From Elmis aenea (Eukaryota; Arthropoda; Insecta; Coleoptera; Elmidae): 64,000 bases of DNA. The translations under genes were made by a program, and so were the position numbers. Of this stretch, positions 57,701 to 64,000 are shown piece by piece. The stretch spans positions 53,220,108 to 53,284,107 of the forward strand of contig OX393577.1 of the NCBI GenBank assembly GCA_947652605.1, written 5' to 3'. The stretch's first letter is position 1. Each line of letters starts with the position of its first letter. Under the pieces are notes generated by a model. That model was given only the letters and a program-made list of their open reading frames with translations. It ran no database searches and had not been told where the DNA came from.

Positions 57701-59846
57701 TTAATAAAACGATTTTTGTATTATTTCACGTTTTATTGAAATTGGTGGTGGGGGTCCGTAAAGTACAGGGTGATTGAAATTCGAGTTTAAGCATGGAGAT
57801 CTCGTTTATTATAGTAGCTAGAGTATAGGTTTAAATTTGACAAAGTTGCTAAATTTGGTGCGGCTTATTAATAATCCAAAGAGAAATTGGAAATATCTCA
57901 AACGATATCAGAGAAAATTACGAAAAACTGGAAAATACGATTTTTGAAAATCGTCTATAACTCCTTTGGAATATAAAATATTTCAAACGTGTAAAAACAT
58001 TGCCCAAGCAACTTTTTAAGCCGAATCGGATGGTGGTCACAAATTTTTTCTAGACCGATTCGATTTTGTTTTATAACAACCAACTTTATTTTTTCTTTAG
58101 GGGCGCAACTTTTGCTATTTACATAATCAAATAGCATTTATTTTTCTGAATCCATTGATGTATCACACATGGTATTTTACTTCTTCTTTCATTGTCAAAT
58201 TTGAAAAAATACGTTTTTAACAATAACCTATATAAATCAGGTAGACTGGTCATTGTAGTATAGGTTGTTTCCATGACAACCAATCAACAATAAAAGTTTT
58301 AAAAGCCTATTACTTATCAGATTAATAAATTTGTAAAAATTAACTTTAATAGCAGAGAAAAACGCTATATGCTGCGAATTTTTTATACCGTTCTTTTAAG
58401 TTTTGTTGCACTATATCATATGCTTTAAACAAATTTTCTTAAGTTTCTATTTAATGCAGTAAAATAGTGTTTTTTTTTCCAGATGTTTGTAATAAAAATG
58501 TTTTTTTTTAAATTGTCATCTGAAACCTTTCTGCCATATTTTTGGCAAAAGCTCAATATTTTCGTAAGTTTCTGTCCAACGTACAAAATATGTGTGCAAG
58601 GGTTGTCTTTTTTCTGGATATGTTTCTGCTAATCGTTGACTTGACAATATAGAATTCCTATTCAATGAATAAAAAATTCGCAGCATATCGTGTTTTTCTT
58701 TGTATTAAAGTTCATTTTTACAAATTTATTAATGTGACAAGTAATAGGCTTTCAAAACTTTTAGTTTGTTGATTGGTTGTCATAGAAACAACATAAACTA
58801 CAACAACCGGCCTACTTGGTTTATAATGGTTATTGTTTAAAACCCCTTTTTTTTAATTTGGTGATAAATTAAGAAGTAAAATACCATGTATGATACATCA
58901 ATGGATTCAGAAAAATAAATGCTATTTGATTATGTAAATAGCGAAAATTGCCCCCATAAGAAAAAACAAAGTTGTCATAAAACAAAAACGAATCGATCTA
59001 GGAAAAATTTGTAACCACCATCCGATTCGGCTTAAAAAGTTGCTAGGGCAATGTTTTTACACATTTGAAATATTTCAAACTCCAAAGGAAGTTATAGACG
59101 ATTTTCAAAAATCGTATTTTCCGATTTTTTCTAATTTTCTCGGATACCGTTTGAGATATTTTCAATTTATCTTCAGAATAACATTGAGAACGAAATTAAG
59201 CAACTTTGCCGAATTTAAACCTATACTCTAGCTATTATAATAAGCGAGATCCCCATGCTTAAACTCGAATTTCAATCACCCTGTATATGTATGGTTAAGG
59301 TTCGGCAATTTTTGGAAAATCATGTAAAGGTTTCGTGACAATAAAAGTTTGGGAACCGCTGTTTAAAGTAAAAATTAACGAAGTAAAGGGCCTGATTCTG
59401 TTTATACTGTGATTGGAAAAAGGTGCTTGTATCCTCCTAATTTATTTAGAATTTTTTTTTTACATAAAAACTTTTGCAGCTTGAATATTAAAAACTTATA
59501 AAAAATGTTTCAATTACAATAATTTTTTTTTTAAATTTTATTAATTGCAGTTATATATTAATCGTGTGATTATAGATTTGATATCCGTTATCATAAAGGA
59601 GGAATCGTTTCATAACTATTATTAATTTAGTTGCATTACTTTACCTTCTCGTGGGTTAAGTCGACGAATTGGACATTTTCCAGTTATACTTTGAATTATC
59701 GACTGGCACAATATATTAACCAGTATGGTTTCATCTGGCAATTCTAAATTATCTTTTAAAAGCATAGTGATCATGAAATCCCAATTTTGAAGTTCTTTGC
59801 AACTTTCTAAAGATGCCTCAACAAACAGCGGGACTAAACCTTCTAC
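39577..59846 (-). CDS. Cohesin subunit SA/STAG (stromalin) family protein, C-terminal half, partial
   Basis: SA/STAG proteins are HEAT-repeat subunits that bind the RAD21 kleisin and hold the cohesin ring on chromatin. Eleven exons (59645-59846, 56888-57051, 53000-53191, 50727-50879, 49710-49892, 49487-49652, 45589-45704, 45363-45530, 43401-43570, 41295-41392, 39577-39704) splice in frame to 579 residues plus stop. No single long motif is identical to vertebrate STAG, but segments align collinearly by eye over the whole length: KELQNWDFMITMLL with the STAG LLKDWECM region, NDDEDLLDCIGQLF with TDTDVLEACSKTYH, and GFNSICDVCLIFSS with EQAFTILCDILMIF. The acidic tail ends DGSDMDESNVNM, recalling the MDID-rich STAG end but much shorter. 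The N-terminal 400-500 residues are outside the window. It may be a divergent paralogue such as a germline/meiotic stromalin; an SA fold with another role cannot be excluded. Confidence 0.78.
40080..40815. repeat. Family-I repeat carrying a hAT MITE
   Basis: It begins GGGTGTTCC near 40080 and ends CACCCTG near 40815. It shares segments with 50230-50690 and 2580-2790 (AATCACTATGACACTATTGTC). The hAT MITE 40213-40438 lies inside. Confidence 0.6.
40213..40438. mobile_element. hAT MITE, 226 bp
   Basis: The ends CAGTGTTTCCCAAA and TTTGGGAAACACTG have a perfect 8-bp duplication GTCTAATA (40205-40212, 40439-40446). The body is non-coding and includes GTACCCCTGGGGGTAC. Confidence 0.92.
41295..41392 (-). 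CDS. SA-like gene exon
   Basis: The 98-nt exon encodes LEILKGNIPAKNMEHHSVSQ and then FVTHLGTKGGRR. It ends the region alignable to STAG and begins a basic segment. Confidence 0.75.
41650..42632. repeat. Foldback element, 983 bp
   Basis: The ends GAGGGTGGTCCACTTTTTAG and CTAAAAAGTGGACCACCCTG have TA outside. Arms of roughly 350 bp also contain inner CAGGGTGTTGAAATTTTCG and CGAAAATTTCAACACCCTG repeats. The 94-codon minus-strand frame at 42447-42163 is part of one arm, not a gene. Confidence 0.88.
42728..42946. mobile_element. hAT MITE, 219 bp, ATCGATAT-rich
   Basis: The ends CAGGGGTGGGCGATA and TATCGCCCACCCCTA have an 8-bp duplication GATGTCAT/GATGTTAT (one mismatch). Near the ends it is built from overlapping TATCGATA-type motifs. 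Confidence 0.88.
43401..43570 (-). CDS. SA-like gene exon
   Basis: The 170-nt exon encodes CLVKQFQRYMGDKRKYNVRE and then CYAKPSLETHSFLRYLKYLI. It aligns with STAG GIKELARRFALTFG...TREAIAMLHKDGIEFAF and the start of the last helix. Confidence 0.8.
43649..44402. repeat. Family-B foldback, second copy with transposase C-terminus remnant
   Basis: The ends CAGTGTGTTCAAAAGTAATG and CATTACTTTTGGACACACTG have arms of about 100 bp. The plus strand at 43900-44055 reads LENIENLKDLIREIIPEMVG, then NVINRFQKRVYHCQ and VNGSQFEHLL before a stop, the C-terminus of a Tc1/mariner-like transposase. The catalytic core is absent. Confidence 0.85.
44790..45140 (+). pseudogene. Possible LINE 3'-end fragment
   Basis: Broken plus-strand reading near 44990-45115 (RRRWIDR-like and NDWKGRNEWR) resembles the C-terminal tail of insect non-LTR reverse transcriptases, followed by a CTACTATTATTATAAATA tail. 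The match is weak. Confidence 0.35.
45363..45530 (-). CDS. SA-like gene exon
   Basis: The 168-nt exon encodes HNEDYQQLFDEGLQWSEHNM and then FNAVVVKTISIAFENIPITN. It aligns with STAG [20 protein letters not shown] and the following QLFNEM helix. Donor GTGAGT. Confidence 0.8.
45589..45704 (-). CDS. SA-like gene exon
   Basis: The 116-nt exon encodes ASLLLKFRRTCLSKMIRLIR and then PITYFPQLYVHYYT. It aligns with STAG ALHKRRNLLAAFCKLIVY...ADIFKQYMKYYN. Confidence 0.83.
46163..47915 (+). mobile_element. Decayed piggyBac element
   Basis: TTAA flanks both sides (46163-46166, 47912-47915), with ends CCCGTTAACGCCCA and TGGGCGTTAATGGG nearly inverted. At 1.75 kb it is shorter than an intact element (usually about 2.4 kb or more) because the transposase has deletions. 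Confidence 0.85.
46618..47567 (+). pseudogene. piggyBac transposase, broken (PGBD-like)
   Basis: The N-terminal acidic region (46618-46884; DDMIDEEGIDDEDLTFPVV) is followed by a frameshift into 46823-47011, and then by a segment at 47110-47280 (TADEIKMFFGFLIFTGYHPL) with stops. The C-terminal DDE part is at 47323-47567 (VVKWNDNKCVSLATNF and YNKYMGGVDQHDWLLEKHS). Most of the catalytic core between them is deleted and the C-terminal cysteine-rich domain is missing. It is non-functional. Confidence 0.88.
48205..49427. repeat. Family-C foldback, third copy, interrupted
   Basis: Bases 48205-48430 and 49171-49427 match inner and right parts of 8098-9309, ending ATATTTGGTCCACCCTG. The left outer arm is missing. 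A different foldback (48431-49170) lies inside. Confidence 0.78.
48431..49170. repeat. Foldback nested in family C, 740 bp
   Basis: The ends CAGGGTGGCCTATTTTCGAT and ATCGAAAATAGTCCACCCTG have long arms (ACTACGTACTTAG-type pairing, then TTAGGTGTA). Its left side is TA and its right side CA, consistent with a TA duplication with one mutation. Confidence 0.85.
49487..49652 (-). CDS. SA-like gene exon
   Basis: The 166-nt exon encodes GFNSICDVCLIFSSKTRVYL and then LLMKFIQDVVFGDEP. It aligns well with the STAG segment ILCDILMIFS...LLSFILDHVFIEQD, the strongest single match. Confidence 0.83.
49710..49892 (-). CDS. SA-like gene exon
   Basis: The 183-nt exon encodes AITHLIENCQHFLKWQLLDL and ends LQYDSRIIRNK. 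It matches the STAG helix pair HALQCTHYVILWQLAKI in position and pattern. Confidence 0.8.
49893..50726. repeat. SA intron with a family-I repeat
   Basis: Family-I sequence occupies roughly 50230-50690, ending GTGACACCCTGTATA. The rest is plain AT-rich intron. Confidence 0.55.
50727..50879 (-). CDS. SA-like gene exon
   Basis: The 153-nt exon encodes SGHATEKDIDKMESFLLKLK and then CQSLPWDTIFYEWFAVEYEL. It aligns with STAG around [20 protein letters not shown]. Phase 0 at both ends. Confidence 0.8.
50880..51790. other. SA intron, no clear feature
   Basis: A purine-rich stretch (50940-51030, AGAG-type) stands out from the AT-rich background. The frames of 60-70 codons here are low-complexity by-products of it. 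Confidence 0.4.
51791..52241. repeat. MITE with CAGGGTGTTTCT ends
   Basis: The ends CAGGGTGTTTCT and AGAAACACCCTG (12 bp) have TA outside. The 450-bp body includes the 111-codon minus-strand frame 52108-51773, which I do not recognise and do not call a gene. Confidence 0.78.
52655..52790. repeat. Hairpin MITE
   Basis: CATAACATGAGTTGTAAAGC and CACTCGTGGAAA at the left face TTTCCACTCGTG and ACAACTCTCGTTATG at the right as imperfect inverted repeats. No target duplication could be fixed. Confidence 0.65.
53000..53191 (-). CDS. SA-like gene exon
   Basis: The 192-nt exon encodes PLSELYEFMKHFAVDNDDED, LLDCIGQLFAYFMEADHDSA and a stretch ending RMRKEYIQ. Joined directly to the 56888-57051 exon in phase 0 it aligns almost without gaps to STAG (EKHLDALLRQIRNIVEKH...DVLEAC). 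A second acceptor 10 nt further in (exon end 53181) is possible only with an extra upstream exon, which I rejected. Confidence 0.82.
54920..55830. mobile_element. hAT family-D element, outer copy
   Basis: The ends CAGGGCTAGAAAAACG and GGTTTCATGCCCTG have an 8-bp duplication GTTGGCAC/GTTGGTAC (one mismatch). It is rich in AACCGGTTTT and GGTTAACGGTTAACC motifs. A younger copy of the same family is inserted in it at 55201-55638. Confidence 0.88.
55201..55638. mobile_element. hAT family-D element, inner copy (438 bp)
   Basis: The ends CAGGGCTAGAAATCG and AGTTTCATGCCCTG have a perfect 8-bp duplication CATTTAAT (55193-55200, 55639-55646). The outer copy resumes after it exactly where the inner copy's own uninterrupted sequence predicts. 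Confidence 0.92.
56888..57051 (-). CDS. SA-like gene exon
   Basis: The 164-nt exon encodes KTKAHVNKEIVAKLFPKLHF and then ILEMVRNIKCEDISKELYRK. It aligns with the STAG segment after GKRVLTAKE ([20 protein letters not shown]). Acceptor GTTTCAG, donor GTACGT. Confidence 0.8.
57052..57765. other. SA intron, unassigned frame
   Basis: The plus-strand frame 57338-57649 (103 codons) has a hydrophobic end but no recognisable domain. It is antisense to the intron and probably chance. Confidence 0.3.
57766..59283. repeat. Family-A foldback, long copy 2
   Basis: The ends CAGGGTGATTGAAATTCGAG and CTCGAATTTCAATCACCCTG have TA outside and arms of about 600 bp. The centre (minus strand about 58710-58510) holds the same DUF4817-like segment as 14008-13808, here with a frameshift soon after the ATG. 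Confidence 0.85.
59645..59846 (-). CDS. SA-like gene, first exon visible in the window
   Basis: The 202-nt exon encodes VEGLVPLFVEASLESCKELQ and then LVNILCQSIIQSITGKCPIR, ending phase 1 at a GTAAAG donor. It aligns with the STAG segment from LLKDWECM through the IEIMLCTIRQAAE helix. No earlier exon was found up to 64000. Confidence 0.8.
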
Positions 59847-60228
59847 CTAAAATCGTAAAATCTTTAAAAATTTATTCAGCTATTTTAAGGAACAAATCAC
59901 TTTTGAAATAGGGTAATGAGTAAGCATATTTTAGCTAATGTACCGGGTGCAACACTTAATTTGGGCTAATATGGGAATCTCACTTAATATAAGACATCTA
60001 GAGATGATGGTTAAAATAGCAAAAAGTTACATATTATAGATTTCTTACGAATGCTAAATTTGCTATTTACATAAACTTATTTACATCTACTTGATGCAGC
60101 CTGTATGTCACTTTTTGCTAATTTATCTGAATTCTGAATCTTTATCTCTTATATTAGGTGAGATTTTCATAGTGGCCCGAATTAACTGGTGCACCCTGCA
60201 GTTTGGTATAAAGAACTTTACATGAAAG
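59847..60228. other. SA intron with a small CACCCTG-like repeat
   Basis: GGGTGCAACACTTAATTTGGGC near 59946 faces GCCCGAATTAACTGGTGCACCC near 60176, an inverted-repeat element of about 250 bp. Confidence 0.55.
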
Positions 60229-60875
60229 AGAATCTTTTTAGCTTTGTATATTTATTAAAAAGAATAACCGTGATATGGCTAATTTTGAGAAAATTTCATT
60301 ATCAAAGTTTGCAATGATTTCGTAAATAAGTGACGTTTGAAATTAAACAACAACATAACATTATTTCCAAGTAAATTCTGCAGCAACATTCACATTTTTA
60401 CCACTAACAATGTAAACATCTAATATATTAAACTGTTCAAGGGTTAAAATTTAGCCTAGTTCACAATACCACAAAAGAATACACAGATTTGCTTAAATTT
60501 AGAAAATTACTTGGAAATTACTTTTAGTTGTTTTTTAATTGCAAACATCACTTATTTAGGAAATCATGGCAAACTTTCATGATAATAATTTTACAAAACT
60601 AGCTATACTCGGTTATTTTTTACAATAAATATACAAAACTATGTATTTTTAAAAAGCTACAAAAATGCTTTTTCATATAAAGTTATGGCTTACAAGGGAA
60701 GTACTCCGATAGTGACTCGCCGATTTTTATACAAATTTGCAGAAACAAGTAACACATAAAATAATATATTTCTGCAATTTCAAAAGTTGCTTACGGGTAC
60801 CGGAACCAGGAAAAAAATCGATTTGAAAATGGTTTTTTAGCGTAAATTCCTATGTATACCAATACAGATTAGTCA

Positions 60876-60948
60876 GTAAGCCGGTAGCGCAAGCGGTAGA
60901 GTACTTGACTAGCGACAAGCCTTCCCAGGATCGATTCCCGACGAAGAC
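60876..60948 (+). ncRNA. tRNA-like Pol III head, left arm
   Basis: An A-box-like TAGCGCAAGCGG and a B-box-like GGATCGATTCC occur at Pol III spacing. The sequence between them does not give clean tRNA stems, and a T-run follows at 60956-60964, so it is probably a tRNA-derived SINE head. Confidence 0.5.
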
Positions 60949-61675
60949 ATTTAATTTTTTTTTTGTTTGGTTATTTATACCGCTTAAATTTCATTTAACA
61001 ATTTTTTACTACTACTAGAGAAGTGAAATCCTGTTTATCTCCCATCAATAGCTATTGAATATAATTAAATATATTGTCGGCTATATCTCTTTCCTTTTTG
61101 GTTATTTCACTTTGGTTGTAGGGAAAACAATTCTTTATTTTCTCAGTAAATAGTTTCATTATATTTATCACGTTTGCCATTTTAATATTATAACTAAACA
61201 CAAGATACACTTTGGGTTGTTGCACACGAACTGCAAATATTCTAAAACTGTATGAGCCCTTATGACCATTCCTTAATATACCCCCCGAACGGTATTAACA
61301 TGTTTTCGAACCCTGGATTATAATGGGATACAAGTTATACAACCTAATTTAATTTTCCAAGAATTAATCCAGTCTAAATTCTGGAATTTGCCAAATAAAC
61401 AGTTAACACTGTAATTTTGTAGTTATAAATATGTATGATGAGACAAGTACGAAAGGTGGTTCTTATATTTTTCGCTTGAAGAAATTAATATTATTGACCT
61501 GTTAGTTTCAAATATGTTGATTTATTAAATAATTTGTATATATTTTTGACAAATGAAATATTTTATTTTACTTAATCATTACTTTAATTTAATTTCTCTG
61601 ATTTATCGTAAAAAAATGTTAAATGAAATTTAAGCGGTAAGTATTTATAAACAACCAAACAAACAAAAAATTAAT

Positions 61676-61752
61676 ATCTTCGTCAGGAATCGATCCTGGG
61701 ATAGCTTGTTGCAAGTCAAGTACTCTACCGCTTGCGCTACCCGCTTACTGAC
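61676..61752 (-). ncRNA. tRNA-like Pol III head, right arm
   Basis: This is the mirror copy of 60876-60948 with a few changes (GGATCGATTCC retained). On its own strand it reads toward the element centre. Confidence 0.5.
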
Positions 61753-62055
61753 TAGACTGTGAATTATATTGGTATACATACGAATTTACGCTAAAAAACC
61801 ATTTTCAAATCGATTTTTTTCCTGGTTCCGGTACCCGTAAGCAACTTTTGAAATTGTAGAAATATATTATTTTATGTGTTACTTGTTTCTGCAAATTTGT
61901 ATAAAAATCGGCGAGTCACTATCGGAGTACTTCCCTTGTTAGTAGGGTCTTCTAATTTAAAAAAATACATCTTCATCTCAAAAAACAAGGTCGTTAAAGA
62001 CTTTCTATACTTATTTTTTAATTAAGCATACATTTTTTTTTTATAAAAAAACCTA

Positions 62056-62717
62056 CAAGGTCTGTCACAAAAGTAACCGAACTTTGTACAAATACACAAA
62101 ACTAGTGGCACCATCTATACAAAAATTTTGTTATCGAGAAATACATCTGACATTGATATTTTCTGTAAACTTTATGCCATTCGGATCATTAGCAGCCAAG
62201 TTATAGTGCCCAAAGTGATACTATATTTTGTACAATGGTCAGAAAAGACGTTCGAACAAAAAAGCAACATTAAGTTTTATGTTTGTGTAGAATAACGGGA
62301 TAGTGGTCCTTGGGTGTATAAAGAAAACTCTTTACATCAGCTATATATTTCGGATCTTTATTTGATCCTTCATCAGTAGCTATAACATAATGAATTTTTC
62401 TTTATTAATTTCAATTTTTAACTTTTCAATTTAACTTTTAATTCAAGGAAAAACCACATGTGCCGACGATTATAAATTTAAGCAAATTTTAATGAAGTAC
62501 CTTCCATAATTTTAACCATTTCACCTTCGAGAATTTTCAATGTTCACCTTATTACTGCTTTCGATCATCCTCGCTCATCGGTGAGTAACACCTTATTAGA
62601 CTCCTAACTTAAATTTTAAGGACACTGTTCATTATGTTATAGCTACTGATGAAGGATCAAATAAAGATCCGAAATATATAGCTCTAAAATGTTCGGTCAT
62701 TTTTGCGACAGACCTTG
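62056..62717. repeat. Tc1/mariner-like MITE with inner hairpin
   Basis: The ends CAAGGTCTGTCACAAAA and TTTTTGCGACAGACCTTG are near-perfect, flanked by TA (62054-62055, 62718-62719). Inside, 62333-62391 and 62634-62690 form a second inverted repeat (GATCCTTCATCAGTAGCTAT). Confidence 0.8.
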
Positions 62718-62956
62718 TATATTACATGTAGTTCTATTTTTATAAACAAAGAAATTATAATAAATTTTCAAAAACGACGAAAATTAATTTTTTGTTGGTG
62801 GTGCCAAAAGGAAAGTGATATAAAACATCTTGAACACGGTGTCTATATCTCAAAAAAAAAAAAAAAAAAAAAAAACAACCCAAGCGACCTAAATCGAAAC
62901 CTATTATGGCATCACTCAAAATACACGGTAAAACATTCAAATTTGGTCCACCCTGT

Positions 62957-63790
62957 ACTTGTGTTTTATTGATTTGACTAAAGGCTTTGATAGGGTGCCA
63001 TGGAAAAATATTTGGAGGATATTGAGAAAAAGTAACATGGGTGATGGATAAATAACCGCAATTGAGAGTTTATATAAGAGTAGTAGAAATCATATGTGGA
63101 CCCACAGTGGAAGTAAGACTTTAAATCCAGTGCTTTTTATAACACTAATGGATAAGATAATTAAGGAGTGCAAAAAAAATTCAAAGAAATGCTGATAGGG
63201 ATGGAATAAACTGAAACCAATATCTTTAACAGAACTGGCCTTGGCTGATGATGTGATGCTATATGCTAAAAATGAAAAGTAAATTTAAAATGTTTAGGAA
63301 CGATAATTGCAGAGAACGGTAAATTGGAAGAAAAGCTTAAATACAGAATAGCTGCAGCGATGAAATTTTACCATGCCACTAACAAATGCTTGATAAGTAA
63401 GATAAGAAAAGATAAGAATACCAATTCTTATAGTTCAGAAACTTGAGCACTAACAAGAAAGGAAAAACAAAGGATGCAGAGGCAGGAGATTTTTGAAAAG
63501 AATTGAAGGATGTAGACTAATTGATAAGATTAGCAAGATAAAATCAGAAAAAACCTAGGAGTGACAGACCTATATAAAAAGATGGGACATCTACTGCACA
63601 TGCCAGAAAGCAGGTATGCAAAAATGGGATTAAAAACGAAGTTTGAGAGATAAAGGAAGACCAAAAACAAAATGGGAAAACGAAGTGACACATAGACTAG
63701 AGGAAAAAGGAGTCAGCTGGAGAGATGTGCCACAGTTAGCCAATAATAGACAGGGATGGAAAAACATAATTAACAACTAAGAAAACATCT
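62957..63790 (+). pseudogene. LINE reverse transcriptase remnant
   Basis: The plus strand reads KGFDRVPWKNIWRILRKSNM, then ALADDVMLYAKNEK (the YADD-type catalytic box as LADD) and a C-terminal tail (LLHMPESRYAKMGLK, VSWRDVPQLANNRQGW) with stops and frameshifts between. It starts 2 bp after the family-C element. It is a decayed non-LTR retrotransposon. Confidence 0.8.
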
Positions 63791-64000
63791 CAACACTGAA
63801 AGGTACCACAAGACCAAAGATTAACCTCTTAAGTGGCCACGGCCGCTGAGCGCAAGGCCTTGCACAGCGACACGAACTCTAGACCGCTCGCGAGTATTTA
63901 CGTCATATCCATTGCATGAAAAATTTCGTTCGTCATATTCATTGTATTGAAAATATGAATTAAAAAATTAATAAAACGTAAGAATTATTTAAAATTTTAC
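63791..64000. other. Right edge, possible piggyBac-type end
   Basis: TTAACCTCTTAAGTGGCCAC at 63824 could be the left end of a TTAA-flanked element running out of the window. No partner end is visible. Confidence 0.3.

Larger units (their letters stand above)
60693..61938. repeat. Foldback with a tRNA-like head in each arm
   Basis: The ends CAAGGGAAGTACTCCGATAG and CTATCGGAGTACTTCCCTTG are flanked by TTA. Arms of roughly 250 bp pair closely. Each contains a tRNA-like segment (60880-60945 plus, 61750-61677 minus), pointing inward. Confidence 0.85.
60229..62955. repeat. Family-C foldback, fourth copy, with two nested elements
   Basis: Bases 60229-60692, 61939-62055 and 62718-62955 match family C, ending AAATTTGGTCCACCCTG. 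The elements 60693-61938 and 62056-62717 interrupt it. Confidence 0.75.

Noticed and set aside
60876..60948. Functional tRNA gene
   Set aside because: A- and B-box-like motifs are present but clean acceptor and anticodon stems are not, and the sequence is duplicated in a foldback; a SINE-type head is more likely.

Overview
This is an AT-rich, intron-rich nuclear segment from an animal, most likely an insect. The evidence is GT-AG introns of 50 bp to 7 kb, a long two-domain eukaryotic phosphofructokinase, and very dense DNA-transposon debris. Many hairpin elements end in the CAGGGTG/CACCCTG motif that is common in insect genomes. I cannot name the order; a beetle is a guess only.

Two protein-coding genes, both on the minus strand, fill the window head to tail. 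(1) 7135-38865 is the complete ATP-dependent 6-phosphofructokinase gene (Pfk): 16 constitutive coding exons plus a second version of exon 7, giving 794 residues. The two exon-7 versions (34591-34699 and 27804-27912) have the same length and phase and encode alternative 36-residue segments, so they look mutually exclusive. (2) 39577-59846 is the C-terminal half (11 exons, 579 residues) of a divergent cohesin SA/STAG (stromalin) protein; its 5' exons lie beyond the right edge. Only about 0.7 kb separates the SA stop codon from the Pfk start codon, so the Pfk promoter must lie there.

The rest is introns and flanks, mostly transposon-derived. (a) Many foldback elements with CAGGGTG-type ends and TA flanks lie at 1-56, 1060-1768, 7407-8095, 8098-9309, 9951-10755, 13083-14570, 20668-21119, 25269-25893, 26780-27411, 31998-33990, 35780-36731, 41650-42632, 43649-44402, 48205-49427, 51791-52241, 54000-56718, 57766-59283 and 60229-62955. 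Some keep scraps of a transposase: a DUF4817-like N-terminus in one family and a C-terminus ending FEHLL in another. (b) hAT elements with readable 8-bp target duplications are at 2912, 5049, 10761, 11050, 17038, 24455, 29269, 40213, 42728, 45896, 54920 and 55201. (c) There are a broken piggyBac transposase copy (46163-47915) and a piggyBac-type MITE (32710-33296). (d) Others are a small Helitron-like element, a TAA-flanked MITE, tRNA-like Pol III heads and LINE fragments.

Nesting gives relative ages in several places: piggyBac inside hAT, a hAT copy inside its own family, and foldbacks inside foldbacks. The features most worth a second look are the Pfk exon-7 pair, a 179-nt perfect palindrome flanked by a 13-bp duplication (23174-23407), the foldbacks carrying transposase pieces, and the foldback with two convergent tRNA-like heads (60693-61938). 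No viral genes, CRISPR arrays or bacterial operons were seen.
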